DNA of 64,000 nt, taken from contig VENG01000009.1 of assembly GCA_009711705.1 (NCBI GenBank), positions 23,961 through 87,960 of the forward strand, read 5' to 3'. The DNA is from Bacillota bacterium. Lineage in GTDB: Bacteria; Bacillota; Desulfotomaculia; Desulfotomaculales; VENG01. Below, piece after piece: positions 26,554 to 36,224 of this stretch. Both the position numbers and the translations under genes were made by a program. A model generated the notes under the pieces. The model was given only the letters and a program-made list of their open reading frames with translations. It was not told the origin of the DNA and ran no database searches. The first letter of the stretch is position 1. Each line of letters opens with the position of its first letter.

Positions 26554-28354
26554 AGGAGGAAAAGCTTAAGGTTACCCTACCCCTTCTAGAAGCCAGTGCT
26601 AGGGCCATTTCATACTGGTTTTCCCCGGGCTTTTCTGTCCCCAGAGGCAGTTGGGAATTTATTTTGGCCCGCTCCACGTCAAGCAATACGGGATCCTGCC
26701 TGCCGCCGCCCGGGAAGGAATTGGCATCCAAGCCTACCACAAATGTATATGGACGATCAGACCAGATTAAATGATTGTAACCCGCCAGGTGAATATGCCC
26801 CGGTTTGGGGCCACAGCTGCCGACCCCGTAACCGGCCAAAAGGTTTTCCACCCGGTCCAGGGTCTCATCCATATCCAATTCAAAGGAACTTATTTTACCC
26901 ATTGCAATAAGGTCCTCCGTCACGGCCTTTAATGCTGCAGCATCCATTTCTCCCCTGACCCTGGTTAGTTCTGCCACAACGGCAGCCAGGCTGCTGGTAA
27001 GCTCCCTGAAACTAACCTTTCCCTCAACATCCGGAACCGGTAGATATGACAGTATGCCGTCCATTATTTCATGCAGCCGGAAGGCCTGCTCCCCCTGGCG
27101 CAGGAGCCTTTCCTGCCTACCCTCATTGTCTTCCTCCACCTTCACGGCTGCCTTTTCTTTGAGGCTATTAGCTAAACTTTTTAACAAACTGTAACGGTCC
27201 CTTCCCCAACCTATACCGGAAATACGCAATATGCGTGCTGCCTCTGACGGCGACAGGCTTATTTCCCCGCCGTGGCGCAGCTGCACATCACCACTGAGCA
27301 GCAGGTCTCTAAAATCCCTGGTGGGAAAATCATTCCTTATCCATTCAATTAGGCCATTGAGCACTTTACCCGCGGCAGTAAAGGAAACGGGGATGCCTTC
27401 TTCCATGGTTATACCCAGCCCGGCAGCTCCGGCCAGGGTATATAATGCTGGTATGTAATCGCTCTTGGTGTAGGCTATCGTCACTTTGTCTAAGGGGATT
27501 CTCTCCTTTTGAATCATCCGAAAAATCTCCCTTACTTCGTTGTTGATCCCGTACGCATGAAAGCAGTCTAATGAACCGTCTGCTACCGGCGGCGGGGACA
27601 TGTTTACCTGGTATAGCCAGGGCAGGCGGTCTACATCTGTATTCGGTGTAAACTTCTGTCCGGCATCAGGCCCTGGTTTAGCTACTCCAGGCCTGCTGAG
27701 GCCGTAAACACGATCAGCCTCTAGCAGGAAGAGGCCTTCACCGGCCATCAATTCAATAAGTTGTTGTTCCAGCGGGTAAAGCTCAAGGAAAGACGGGAGC
27801 AGGTAGAGGATATTACCTTCTGGGCCTGTTCTTTGGTGAGAGAGTAATTCAATAGCCAGGGAAAAAAGCCCCGGCACATCAATAAGATTGTGTTCATCCA
27901 GGAAGTGCTCGTAGGCCAACAGTAGGACTGCCATATCCTGTCCCTTTTTTACACTTACGAAACTATCCTCCACTAAGCTGCTGCCTGTAAGCCCCGCGTT
28001 CCTTAGTTCCAATATTGAAGATGCTACTGCCCTTATAATCCCGGAATAATTGCCCTCCCGGGTAAAATATTGTAGGGTCCCTTGTTCTTCCAGTTTGTGA
28101 AAAACGTCTTCAATCACTGAAAAGCTTGAATTACCGGGTAGAAGTGTGAGATTGTTTTCGGCCATGTGTTCCCCTGCCACTTTGTGAGCCAATCCAACTG
28201 CTGTCTCGGGTTGCAGGTTTACCCATCCACCGCTATCCCTTGCCAGGCACTCACAGAGCTCATGCCCTGCACGGTAGCCGGAGGCAATGAGCAACTTTTC
28301 GTTTAAGGGATACTTCCAACATATTTCTCCCAGAGAAGAAAGAAATCTATTCAC
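26489..28354 (-). pseudogene. AddB-like protein, C-terminal nuclease half deleted
   Basis: The 621-residue frame matches the N-terminal and middle parts of AddB-type inactivated helicases (RMIQKERIPLDKVTIAY, FVVGLDANSFPGGGRQDPVL, TLSFSSFDVVENRL). It ends 17 residues after DVVE, where it runs into AddA DNA in the wrong frame. The C-terminal PD-(D/E)XK nuclease with its Fe-S cysteines, normally ~500 further residues, is missing. The AddB and AddA remnants are joined at about 26,510-26,535 by one deletion, so the pair cannot form a working AddAB double-strand-break processing complex. A functional copy would have to exist elsewhere. Confidence 0.75.
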
Positions 28355-28435
28355 GGTTTAACCTCCTTGTTACCTTAACCGGTATAGATAGACCGCTCCA
28401 AATTACATTACAATATGGAGGTATGAATAAAAACA

Positions 28436-28470
28436 GCACCGTGTTTTGATAGGTGCTTATATCACGGTGC
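28436..28470 (-). terminator. terminator of the WYL gene
   Basis: A GCACCGTG / CACGGTGC stem is followed on the minus strand by TGTTTTTATTC, six bases after the stop. A related copy lies at 39646-39680. Confidence 0.75.
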
Positions 28471-28475
28471 CGTGC

Positions 28476-29498
28476 TTAATCATTTTTACGATATAAAGTT
28501 AATATTCTTTCCGCCAGTCTACACATATCCTCCCGCAGCCAACCAGGTTCCAGCACTTCTACCGAGTCTCCCCACTGCACTATCCAGGTTTTCATCTCGG
28601 TAATACCGCAGACGTTAAAGGAGACAATTATTGACCCGTCTTCCAGTTCCGTCTCCAGTACTTGAGACGGGTGATAAATGACGTTTTTAACCCTAAATGC
28701 CACATGTTGGCTGAACTTAAGCTTAACCCGGCATGCTTCTCCGTCATTGATCACACCCCAGCTCTGTGCCATGTGTTCTTTAAGATTAAAATCTTTCGGG
28801 TAATCAAAAACCTCATTGGTATAAGGGATTACATTTTCTAACTGGTCAACCCGGAACACCCTAATGGCCTGGCGTTTCAAGCACTGCCCAACCAGGTACC
28901 AGTTTTGCCGTTTGCAAATGAGGCCATAGGACTCCACCACTCGCTCGGTAACCTGGCCGCTGTGAGCAACGAAATACTTTATCTTCACCCGATGGCAGTC
29001 TTTAAGAGCTGTAACCAACCTAGTAAAGAAATCTCCTACCCGCTCCGGTTCAGCCAGGGCTTCCTCCACCAGGTGGATCCTATTTTGCAGTTTCTCTTCC
29101 GCAAGCTCTTTGGGATTGTAGTGATATTTAAATAATGTAGATACCAGCGCATCTTTGAGGTCATTCAAGTGGCCGGCCAGGGCTGAACCCTGCTGCTGCA
29201 GCATACTTATGAAAATGGCTGTAGCTTTTTCGGGACTCAAGCTGGGCAAAAAGCCAACCTCAAAACAATAGAAGGCGCACTTATGCCCTTCAACAACCTG
29301 TTCTCCCTTTCTTAACGGCAGCCTCATGTCATTTTGAATTGCATCTAGATCCCTTCGTATCTGCCGCTCGGTAACTTCGTATCTGTCGGACAGCTCTTTT
29401 AAAGTTACTCCACCATAAGGCGTTCGCCGGTTGATATAGTCAACTATCATATTAAGCCGCAAACCACGGCTGGCATCCTTTTGGGGCCTGTTAGACAT
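28476..29498 (-). CDS. WYL-domain transcriptional regulator
   Basis: This 340-residue protein has an N-terminal winged HTH (VTLKELSDRYEVTERQIRRD). The WYL domain covers residues about 175-250: RVVESYGLICKRQNWYLVGQ, then IRVFRVDQLE. The C-terminal WCX-type extension ends the protein. WYL proteins sense nucleic-acid or nucleotide ligands and often control defence islands. It has AGGTTTTACCT before ATG 29498. It lies next to the VWA gene, whose promoter carries a TGTGAC-N8-GTCACA palindrome, so it is the leading candidate to bind that site; this is inference. Confidence 0.88.
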   Translation of the reverse strand: MSNRPQKDASRGLRLNMIVDYINRRTPYGGVTLKELSDRYEVTERQIRRDLDAIQNDMRLPLRKGEQVVEGHKCAFYCFEVGFLPSLSPEKATAIFISMLQQQGSALAGHLNDLKDALVSTLFKYHYNPKELAEEKLQNRIHLVEEALAEPERVGDFFTRLVTALKDCHRVKIKYFVAHSGQVTERVVESYGLICKRQNWYLVGQCLKRQAIRVFRVDQLENVIPYTNEVFDYPKDFNLKEHMAQSWGVINDGEACRVKLKFSQHVAFRVKNVIYHPSQVLETELEDGSIIVSFNVCGITEMKTWIVQWGDSVEVLEPGWLREDMCRLAERILTLYRKND

Positions 29499-29631
29499 AG
29501 GTAAAACCTCCGGCGCAATAGTTAATTATTTAACGATTCGCCGGAAAGTGCCTAATGCCTGCAAATAATTACTTAATTATACAGTACAAACATATAGCCC
29601 CAAAGCTTTAGCCTAATTCCTTAAGACCCAG

Positions 29632-30891
29632 TTACATACCCTTTTTTCTTTTTCCCTTGCCCCGCTTTTGCCGGTACGCACTGTAGGCCATTTTCTTGCG
29701 GGATGCCTTGGTATAATTTTCTGCCTGCATTGAACAAATACTATCATTCAATTCGTCAAGTTCTTGCAGTATATCGGAATCTTCCATAAGGCCACTAGAG
29801 GTACGCATGTCCATCACCCTGTTTTTCAGCACCTGGTGGCCGGCTTCAAAGTCCCCTTCATCCGCCAGGCGTATGGCCTCTTCTTTGGCCTGGGTACAGC
29901 GGAACAATTCCAACTGTTTCACAACTTCCATGTTTTCTACCGGCCCGTCGTTATTAGCATCAAAGTGTACATCCAGGTCCGCGGACAAATTAACCAGGGC
30001 AAGGTTGTTCCTCACGTCAGCGTACTCAAGCTCTAATTCAAGGTGGCTTTGAACCACTTTAGGTTGGGGGGATATATCTAACTCGAAAAGCAAGATTTTC
30101 GTTTCTCCGCTGTAGATGTCCGGCAAAGAAACCGTTATATCATTACCGGGATCAAAGGGATATCCTAAAACACCATTTACACTAATACCCTGGCCGGTCT
30201 TAACCTTAATGGTCAAGTTCTGGGCGATTATGCTCAGCAGGCCTGACAGTTCCTCTTCGAATATGCCTGGTATTTGGTCCGGTGATTCAATATAATAAAA
30301 GTTACCTCCACCTGACTCAGCCATGGCCTGCAGCAGATCCTCCTCAAAGTCTTCGCCCAGGCCAAAGGTTGATAGATTAATACCGGCACCGGCCATCTCC
30401 GCGGCCTTTTCCACCAGGGCGCGGTGGTCGGTAACACCCACATTGGCCATTCCGTCAGTCAGCAAAAGCACCCGGTTAATTTGATTTTCCCGGTAGGCCA
30501 GTTTTACTTCCCGCATACCCATAAACATACCACCGCTCAGGTTGGTGGTGCTCCCTGGATAGATACTTTCTACGGCCATTTTCAGGGCATCTTTGTTTTC
30601 CACCTTATGCGACGAGGCAGTCATATTCACCATGTCATCAAAGGCCACCACCGAACAATAATCCTGGGGCCCTAAATGGCCAATGGCAAAGGAGGCCGCC
30701 TTTTTTGTATAATCCAGTTTTTTGCCGGACATACTCCCGCTGCGGTCAATGACGAAAGACAGGTTCTGATCCGGCCGGTCTTCCACAACGTTCTCCGGAG
30801 CGGTGAGTTTTACCATCATATATGCGGTCTGCCTGGTTCCGGGCAGCAGTGCGGTTTTGTCCAGGGCCAGGTCGATTTTGATTTGTTCCAT
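29632..30891 (-). CDS. VWA-domain protein
   Basis: This 419-residue soluble protein has a von Willebrand factor A domain with a complete MIDAS metal site: FVIDRSGSMSGKK (DxSxS), the Thr in GSTTNLSGGM and the Asp in LLLTDGMANVGVTDH. A beta-rich region and a helical, basic C-terminal tail (KKMAYSAYRQKRGKGKRKKGM) follow. The tail suggests nucleic-acid or ribosome contact. There is no signal peptide. VWA proteins often pair with AAA+ MoxR/McrB-like ATPases, and an McrB-like gene lies upstream in the same direction. SD GGGAGG is 9 bases before the ATG, and the operator palindrome sits 48 bases upstream. Confidence 0.85.
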   Translation of the reverse strand: MEQIKIDLALDKTALLPGTRQTAYMMVKLTAPENVVEDRPDQNLSFVIDRSGSMSGKKLDYTKKAASFAIGHLGPQDYCSVVAFDDMVNMTASSHKVENKDALKMAVESIYPGSTTNLSGGMFMGMREVKLAYRENQINRVLLLTDGMANVGVTDHRALVEKAAEMAGAGINLSTFGLGEDFEEDLLQAMAESGGGNFYYIESPDQIPGIFEEELSGLLSIIAQNLTIKVKTGQGISVNGVLGYPFDPGNDITVSLPDIYSGETKILLFELDISPQPKVVQSHLELELEYADVRNNLALVNLSADLDVHFDANNDGPVENMEVVKQLELFRCTQAKEEAIRLADEGDFEAGHQVLKNRVMDMRTSSGLMEDSDILQELDELNDSICSMQAENYTKASRKKMAYSAYRQKRGKGKRKKGM

Positions 30892-30938
30892 AAGATAATC
30901 CCTCCCGTATCATTGGTAATCATATGATAACAGCCGGG

Positions 30939-30958
30939 TGTGACCACTGTTTGTCACG
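30939..30958. promoter_or_regulatory. TGTGAC-N8-GTCACg operator (copy 1)
   Basis: The palindrome lies upstream of the VWA gene and overlaps a plausible minus-strand -35 region (TGGTCA, 16 bases, TATGAT). Two more copies occur at 36150 and 46893. Confidence 0.65.
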
Positions 30959-31010
30959 GTAGGGATTAATTTTTTTCTAGCTGCATTGTTATTCGCAACA
31001 GATTATTGTA

Positions 31011-32804
31011 TCAGCAAATTAACTCTTTCAGAATCTTTTGTTCAAGGTACTCCTGAAAATGTGGATTGTCTCTACCGGGAGTTAACTGCACAATTGCAAT
31101 CCGATACGGTTCCACTGGCATAACCGTTTTGGATTCTTTGTCCCCGGGGAAAAGAGCTAGTACCTGGAAAACAGGCCTGGAGTCTTGATCATCTATACTT
31201 GATAGGCCTATGCGGTAGTTTCTAAGCTGGCGCATATTTACAGACCACTTGGGCCGCTGTTCCTCGATATCGTAATTCCAAATGTTTTTACATGGGCGGT
31301 ATTTGACCTCCAAAATAATTGAACGATAATACTCACCGTTTCGGTACAGATCCAAGCGCATATCCGGCCTGTTATTCTCCGATTCGCTCCAAATAGGAAT
31401 CTCTCTCTGTTTGGCCTCTTCCAGCCGGTAAGGAACAGTTTGATCATAAATCAAATCTAACCGCCAGGTGTCTTTATAAAACGTCACCTGGGTCCCCGGC
31501 TCGATGCTGGGTATAAACATGGAGTCGGAAAAATCCCACCTGTGGGAAAAGATCCACCCGCTGTGAGGAGTAAAACCTAATTTCCTCACGGCTTCCATGG
31601 TTTTTACAAAACACCAATACTCATATAGCAGATCTGTTCTTTTCCACTGGTAATCGGCTGCCGATTGCACTTGAACCTCGGAATGTTGAGTCAATTGCTG
31701 CCAAAAACGATATATAAACCAGTATCTAAAATCCTTTTGCAGTCCTGGAGTTATGGGAATAAAACCAGAACAGTATTTTACTTCATTTAAAGGGAAGCTA
31801 TTTAGGAGCTGCCAAAACTGCCCTTGTAAGCCGCCACAGCGGGTTAAATCTTCCCGCAACTTATTTATCTCTTGTTTTGTTCTCTCTGAAACAGCTGCGT
31901 CACTGGAGTTAAAGTGCTGTTCCAGCTTTAGTTCTTTTTTCTTTTGTTCCAATGTACCCTCAATGGCACTTTGAATTTCACCGAGTACCTGAATGATATC
32001 TCGTAATATTTTTTTTAGCCACCGGTTTTCCGGTAAATCAAATTGAATTTCATTATTAGGGGAAAGGACAAACTGCGGGGCTTTTGTGGTGTTACAATTT
32101 TTTCGCCTCCCCTGTTCCGAATTGAGCCACCGTAAAGTCCGGTTATCCCAAACCTTTGCCCTATGCACAGGTAATACACTATACTTTTTAGATGCTTGCT
32201 GGTGGGGCTTTTGCAAAATATCCAAAATGGTAGCGTATAAGCGGGGAAACTCCCGCTCAATGACATGGTATTGGTAAAATCGCTCTGGCAGAGACCGTAC
32301 AACTTCGGATGTACCGATACCCTGGTTTTGCAAAACAATATCCATGGCTAGACCGCGGACGTAATTTTCTAGCTCAAAACGCATTTGTTCTAGCTGATCG
32401 TCCGTCATGTTTTTTGCCCTTACCCTTAAAATGGTAAAATAATCTTTATCACCCCACACTACTTTTACCCTGTATTGCCCAGGAATCCAAGGGTAAGTAT
32501 TTTCCCCGGACTTGTATAAGGAAATGCTGCATGGACAGGGCAAGTACGCCCCGTCCAAGTCCCGTTGAACCAGGTCACTTTCAATCCCGTCCAACCCGTC
32601 AATATACAACTTGGTTTTAGAAGGGACTTCATATCCTGGCGCGGGACTGAATTCCAGATTCGAGTTGCTGAATTCCAGCAAATAAGTGTAATCAACGGCG
32701 GCTTCCTTTTCCTTTTGACAAAAATTGATTAGGGGTCTTGATGCGCTTCTTTCGACACCTCCCAGGTGCAAGATTACTTGAAAAGGCAACTTATTAGGAG
32801 GCAT
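31011..32804 (-). CDS. DUF2357-type protein with PD-(D/E)XK nuclease domain (McrC-like)
   Basis: This protein of about 597 residues (ATG 32804, AAGGTGG 7 bases upstream) begins with a beta-rich region, then a helical DUF2357-like part. The C-terminal nuclease core has RPDMRLDLYRNG (Asp) followed by IILEVKYRPCKN (E-x-K), a clear PD-(D/E)XK signature. The overall plan matches McrC-like effectors that partner an McrB-like GTPase in type IV restriction. The GTPase gene ends 12 bases upstream, which supports this. It would act as the DNA- or RNA-cleaving subunit in the cytoplasm. The exact target modification is unknown. Confidence 0.75.
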   Translation of the reverse strand: MPPNKLPFQVILHLGGVERSASRPLINFCQKEKEAAVDYTYLLEFSNSNLEFSPAPGYEVPSKTKLYIDGLDGIESDLVQRDLDGAYLPCPCSISLYKSGENTYPWIPGQYRVKVVWGDKDYFTILRVRAKNMTDDQLEQMRFELENYVRGLAMDIVLQNQGIGTSEVVRSLPERFYQYHVIEREFPRLYATILDILQKPHQQASKKYSVLPVHRAKVWDNRTLRWLNSEQGRRKNCNTTKAPQFVLSPNNEIQFDLPENRWLKKILRDIIQVLGEIQSAIEGTLEQKKKELKLEQHFNSSDAAVSERTKQEINKLREDLTRCGGLQGQFWQLLNSFPLNEVKYCSGFIPITPGLQKDFRYWFIYRFWQQLTQHSEVQVQSAADYQWKRTDLLYEYWCFVKTMEAVRKLGFTPHSGWIFSHRWDFSDSMFIPSIEPGTQVTFYKDTWRLDLIYDQTVPYRLEEAKQREIPIWSESENNRPDMRLDLYRNGEYYRSIILEVKYRPCKNIWNYDIEEQRPKWSVNMRQLRNYRIGLSSIDDQDSRPVFQVLALFPGDKESKTVMPVEPYRIAIVQLTPGRDNPHFQEYLEQKILKELIC

Positions 32805-32816
32805 AACCAAACCACC

Positions 32817-34765
32817 TTAATTCCTTAGCCTTCTGTTTATTTCCTCACGGCTAAAAGTAAATTCACTTATACTTTCATATTTATCCATTAAGTTTAATAG
32901 TTCGCTGTTTTCCACGTCATCCGTTGTATCATTAAACCGGCCAAACAGTTTTACTAATTGTTCCTGCGGACCCCGCAGCATTGGAAACACTTTTTGCAGC
33001 AAAAGAAAATCAAAGGCCTTAGCCCTAGTCAGCAGCGGACTATGTTGGGTACGGGGGATATTAAGCAGGTACTTATCTATATGGCGCAACATGCGGTAAC
33101 TGATTCCTTTACCGGCATCCGCAGCATTAATGTGCTGGTGCATCTCGAACAAAAATTCTATCTCGGAGTTATTTAAAGCTAACCCTTTATCACCATGATT
33201 TACCCACTGCAAAAACTGCCCGGTAGTCACCTCATAATCCATTTCCTCGAAGGGTTCACTTGCAAGCCCTTCTTTCAATTTATCAAAAGGCAAAACTTTA
33301 AGGCGCAGTACATTGGCCCGGTTTAACACCTTATCGCTGAAAGTATAAGTAGACTCATCAATGTTTACGGTACCGACAAACAGACATTGCTGCCTATCTT
33401 AATTTGAGGCGGGTACTGGCTGGAATTGTAAATGCGGTCTTTGAGCTCAGGGTTATACAACTGCAAACTTCTGTTTTTCTCCGGCAGTTCTAAAATACTT
33501 AAGAACTGGCCAAAATAATGCTCTACCCGGGCAAGATTCATTTCATCTAAACAAAATAGATACAAGCGATCTGGATGTCCTTCAGCCTCCAGGAGTAAAT
33601 TAACAATACCTGTATCCGCCGGGCGATAAATATTGTTGGCTGTATCCAAAAAGCCAATCAAATCCGTATCATCAACCCAGTTGGGACGTACCGGTAAAAA
33701 TTTAAAGCGTCCGTTATTGCTGTTTTCATTTAGACCAAGTGCCTCAGAGTACATTCGGACCAGGTGCGACTTACCGGTGCCCGACATACCCGCCAGTATT
33801 ACTAACCCACCCACCTTTAGGGCTGTGTGAAAATTTAAAAGGTCATCTTCGTCGTATAATAGGCCAGAGGCACGACACAGCCTGTCCAATCGATATATAA
33901 ATTTTTCCTCGTCTTTATTTCCGGCAGGCTCATTGCTTTTCTCTGCTTCGGCAGAAACAGTCTCCGCAAAGTCTTCAGATTCCCCATGAGTTTCCTGGGT
34001 TTCGGCGCTCTTATTATTCTCTTCAACTTCTGTTGCCATGAAAGTTTTGGGGGAAATTACTTCTCCATCGCTGTCCAGCATGGCCTGAAAATCCTTGAGA
34101 TAAGTAAAAGATTCAACAAAGGCTACTTCACCGAAAGTAATTATGCTCTCCTGTTCCAACAAGTCATAAGGCACGCGCATAATTTCATCGTTAAATTCGT
34201 ATACCCATTTTTTATGACGTTCTACCCTGTTATAAAAACTCCCGTATAAGTAACCGTTAACATAGACGTATATTGGATCTACTTTAGGCATCTGTAATGG
34301 GTAATAGCGGAAAGGTCCTAAAGGCGATTGTTTAAGCAGTAATGCCTCATAATCTTCTTCGCTTTTTTGGTTTAGGTGCAACATGGGAATCAACCTAGAT
34401 TCTGTATCTATTCTCACAGGTTTAGGTAAAACCATTACAGGTTCCGCGACATACAAAGTTTCACCTTTTTTGCGTTGTTCGGAGGGTCGAAACAGCACAA
34501 TTTTATCCATTAAAAACGCTTCAAATTTTCTTGCCCTTATAGGCCAATCTTCATAATAGTCGTCCTCAAATTCGTAATCTCTAAATTTATTGGCATAACA
34601 AGTTATGGTTTTATCTAAATGTAAAGATTCCGGGCCGTCAGAAATTATTTTCAGTGCAAATTGTATTTCCCCTATTTTATTTACAAAGGTTACCAAATCC
34701 CTATCCGGGGGTAAATCATCACGTTCAGCTAAAATTCCTACCAGAATGCAGTCCAGGTCGTTCAT
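32817..34765 (-). pseudogene. McrB-like AAA+ GTPase, frameshifted
   Basis: The first frame (34765 to 33365) holds an N-terminal unknown domain and an AAA+ core: Walker A LAGMSGTGKSHL and Walker B LYLFCLDEMNLARVEHYFG. It then shifts at IGSNVCL. The next frame continues precisely with CLFVGTVNIDESTYTFSDKV, the McrB-family sensor segment (NxxD region), and the lid domain down to 32817. One missing base near 33,385-33,392 explains it. It is therefore either a freshly broken gene, a sequencing error or a slippage site. The intact product would be ~650 residues and would drive the DUF2357 nuclease. ATG 34765 has GGAGG upstream. Confidence 0.8.
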
Positions 34766-34790
34766 TATAATTAAGCCTCCTATTAACTAT

Positions 34791-35891
34791 CTATTTTGCT
34801 ATATGATTCGCACTTTGAAGGATATTGGTTTCGACTTGCTTCATACTAGCTACTTCAATCAATCCGTTGAATTTCTTTAAAAATGAAATACGTTGTCTGT
34901 GATTGCAGCGGCTGGAAATAAGGAAAATCAAGTCAAATTCTTCAGAGCGACCACCATTTATATACTTTTCTTCAGCTGTAGGTAGGTCAACAGACTTTAA
35001 TTCCACCGGGACGCCGTTAAGGAATTTGCATTGCCTGCGTGGTTTATCGCCGATAATTATTGCACGCAGCACATCTCTTGCAGGGTTTTCCTCAGGGTAC
35101 TTTGCCTGCCACAAATCTAAAACAGAGTTTTTGTCGGCTAGCTGCTGCTCATATTCTCTGTTTTGTTCAGCTAACTGATTAATTTGCATTTCTTTCTCGG
35201 CTAGCTCTTTTTCCAACTTTTCTTTTTGTTTGGTTACCCAAGCTAGGTTTTCTTTTAGCTTGGAGATTTCGGTTGCTTTTTCTTGGTTAAGTTTATTTAT
35301 TTTACCTAACTCATCCTTGTATTTTTCTTCCAACCTGCCTCTTTGGGATTTTTCTTTCTGTAATTTGGCATGGAAGGACTCATTTAGGTTTTGGAGTTTT
35401 GATTTTAGTTTACTGACTTCCTTTTGGAGTCTTATATTTTCTTCTTTAAGGCCATTGCTTAGTTCAACTATTCCCACCTCTTTATCATTATCCTCATCCT
35501 GCTGGTCGAGCCTCTCCATCAATTCTGTAATATAGCTTTTTACTTCTTCAGATTCAAAATCATTTTCTTCTTGTAATGCAACCAGTGCAAAAACATAATC
35601 AACGCCCCCATAATCTTTTATTAAATTGCGTTCATTCGATTTAATAGTATCAAGGTCTTCATCGGCCATCGCTTCATATAAGCCTGGATTCAATCTAAAA
35701 ATTACCGCTGCAAAAATACTTACAGTTTCCGCTTTTGTAGCAAATTTTACAGTTTTATTTCTAATTAACTGCTTTGGTGCTTTTGATAAATCTTTTGAAA
35801 AACCTGGTAGGCTTAAATCTATCTCTTTCGCCAGTTTTATTAGCCGGTTTTCATCCAAGTTCTCTACGTACCATTTGTAAAACTCCTTCAT
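34791..35891 (-). CDS. coiled-coil protein of the McrBC-like operon
   Basis: This 366-residue protein has an N-terminal helical domain and a long heptad-rich coiled coil, residues about 145-255 (QKEVSKLKSKLQNLNES, LEKELAEKEMQINQLAEQ). A small C-terminal alpha/beta domain includes EEFDLIFLISSRCNHRQR. It is the first gene of the coiled-coil/McrB/nuclease operon and ends 25 bases before the GTPase start. Coiled-coil subunits are known in McrBC-related CoCoNuT-type systems, and this is a plausible comparison. I see no catalytic motif in it. Confidence 0.7.
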   Translation of the reverse strand: MKEFYKWYVENLDENRLIKLAKEIDLSLPGFSKDLSKAPKQLIRNKTVKFATKAETVSIFAAVIFRLNPGLYEAMADEDLDTIKSNERNLIKDYGGVDYVFALVALQEENDFESEEVKSYITELMERLDQQDEDNDKEVGIVELSNGLKEENIRLQKEVSKLKSKLQNLNESFHAKLQKEKSQRGRLEEKYKDELGKINKLNQEKATEISKLKENLAWVTKQKEKLEKELAEKEMQINQLAEQNREYEQQLADKNSVLDLWQAKYPEENPARDVLRAIIIGDKPRRQCKFLNGVPVELKSVDLPTAEEKYINGGRSEEFDLIFLISSRCNHRQRISFLKKFNGLIEVASMKQVETNILQSANHIAK

Positions 35892-36149
35892 TTTTCATCG
35901 CTCCTCTTGAATTATTTTTCCATTTAAACTCTTATCCACATACTCATTTTTAAAGCCTCCTATCCTCTGCACAATTTGGGTTTTGGTATTATTGGCCTAA
36001 TATTAACCAAATTCGACAGGCGATGTTATATTTCCTATTTCTATCCCATAAGACCGATCTTTTAGAGTTTTAACTAGATATGTCAACCAACCGTTCCATT
36101 AAGGCTTTCCCTCCCCTGGTTCTTATTTGAATTCATTATAACGGTATAC

Positions 36150-36169
36150 TGTGACAACGGTTTGTCACA
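36150..36169. promoter_or_regulatory. TGTGAC-N8-GTCACA operator (copy 2)
   Basis: This is a perfect palindrome in its arms, just upstream of a minus-strand TATAAT. There is no good -35 at 17 bases, so the bound protein may be an activator or may cover the -35 position. Confidence 0.7.
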
Positions 36170-36170
36170 G

Positions 36171-36201
36171 AAAAAAATCGCCTCTTGAAAATTGAGGCGA
36201 T
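36171..36201 (-). terminator. terminator of the regulator gene
   Basis: An ATCGCCTC / GAGGCGAT stem with a 9-base loop is followed on the minus strand by a run of seven T residues. Confidence 0.85.
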
Positions 36202-36224
36202 CAGTGATTTCTTGAAAACTTATC

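Larger units (their letters stand above)
35892..36224. other. promoter region of the coiled-coil/McrB operon
   Basis: No gene is present. From right to left it holds a terminator for the upstream regulator, an operator palindrome and a TATAAT box on the minus strand (about 36,138), then ~240 bases of leader to the coiled-coil gene. About 130 bases (36,070-36,205) are repeated, with differences, at 46,815-46,950. Confidence 0.6.
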
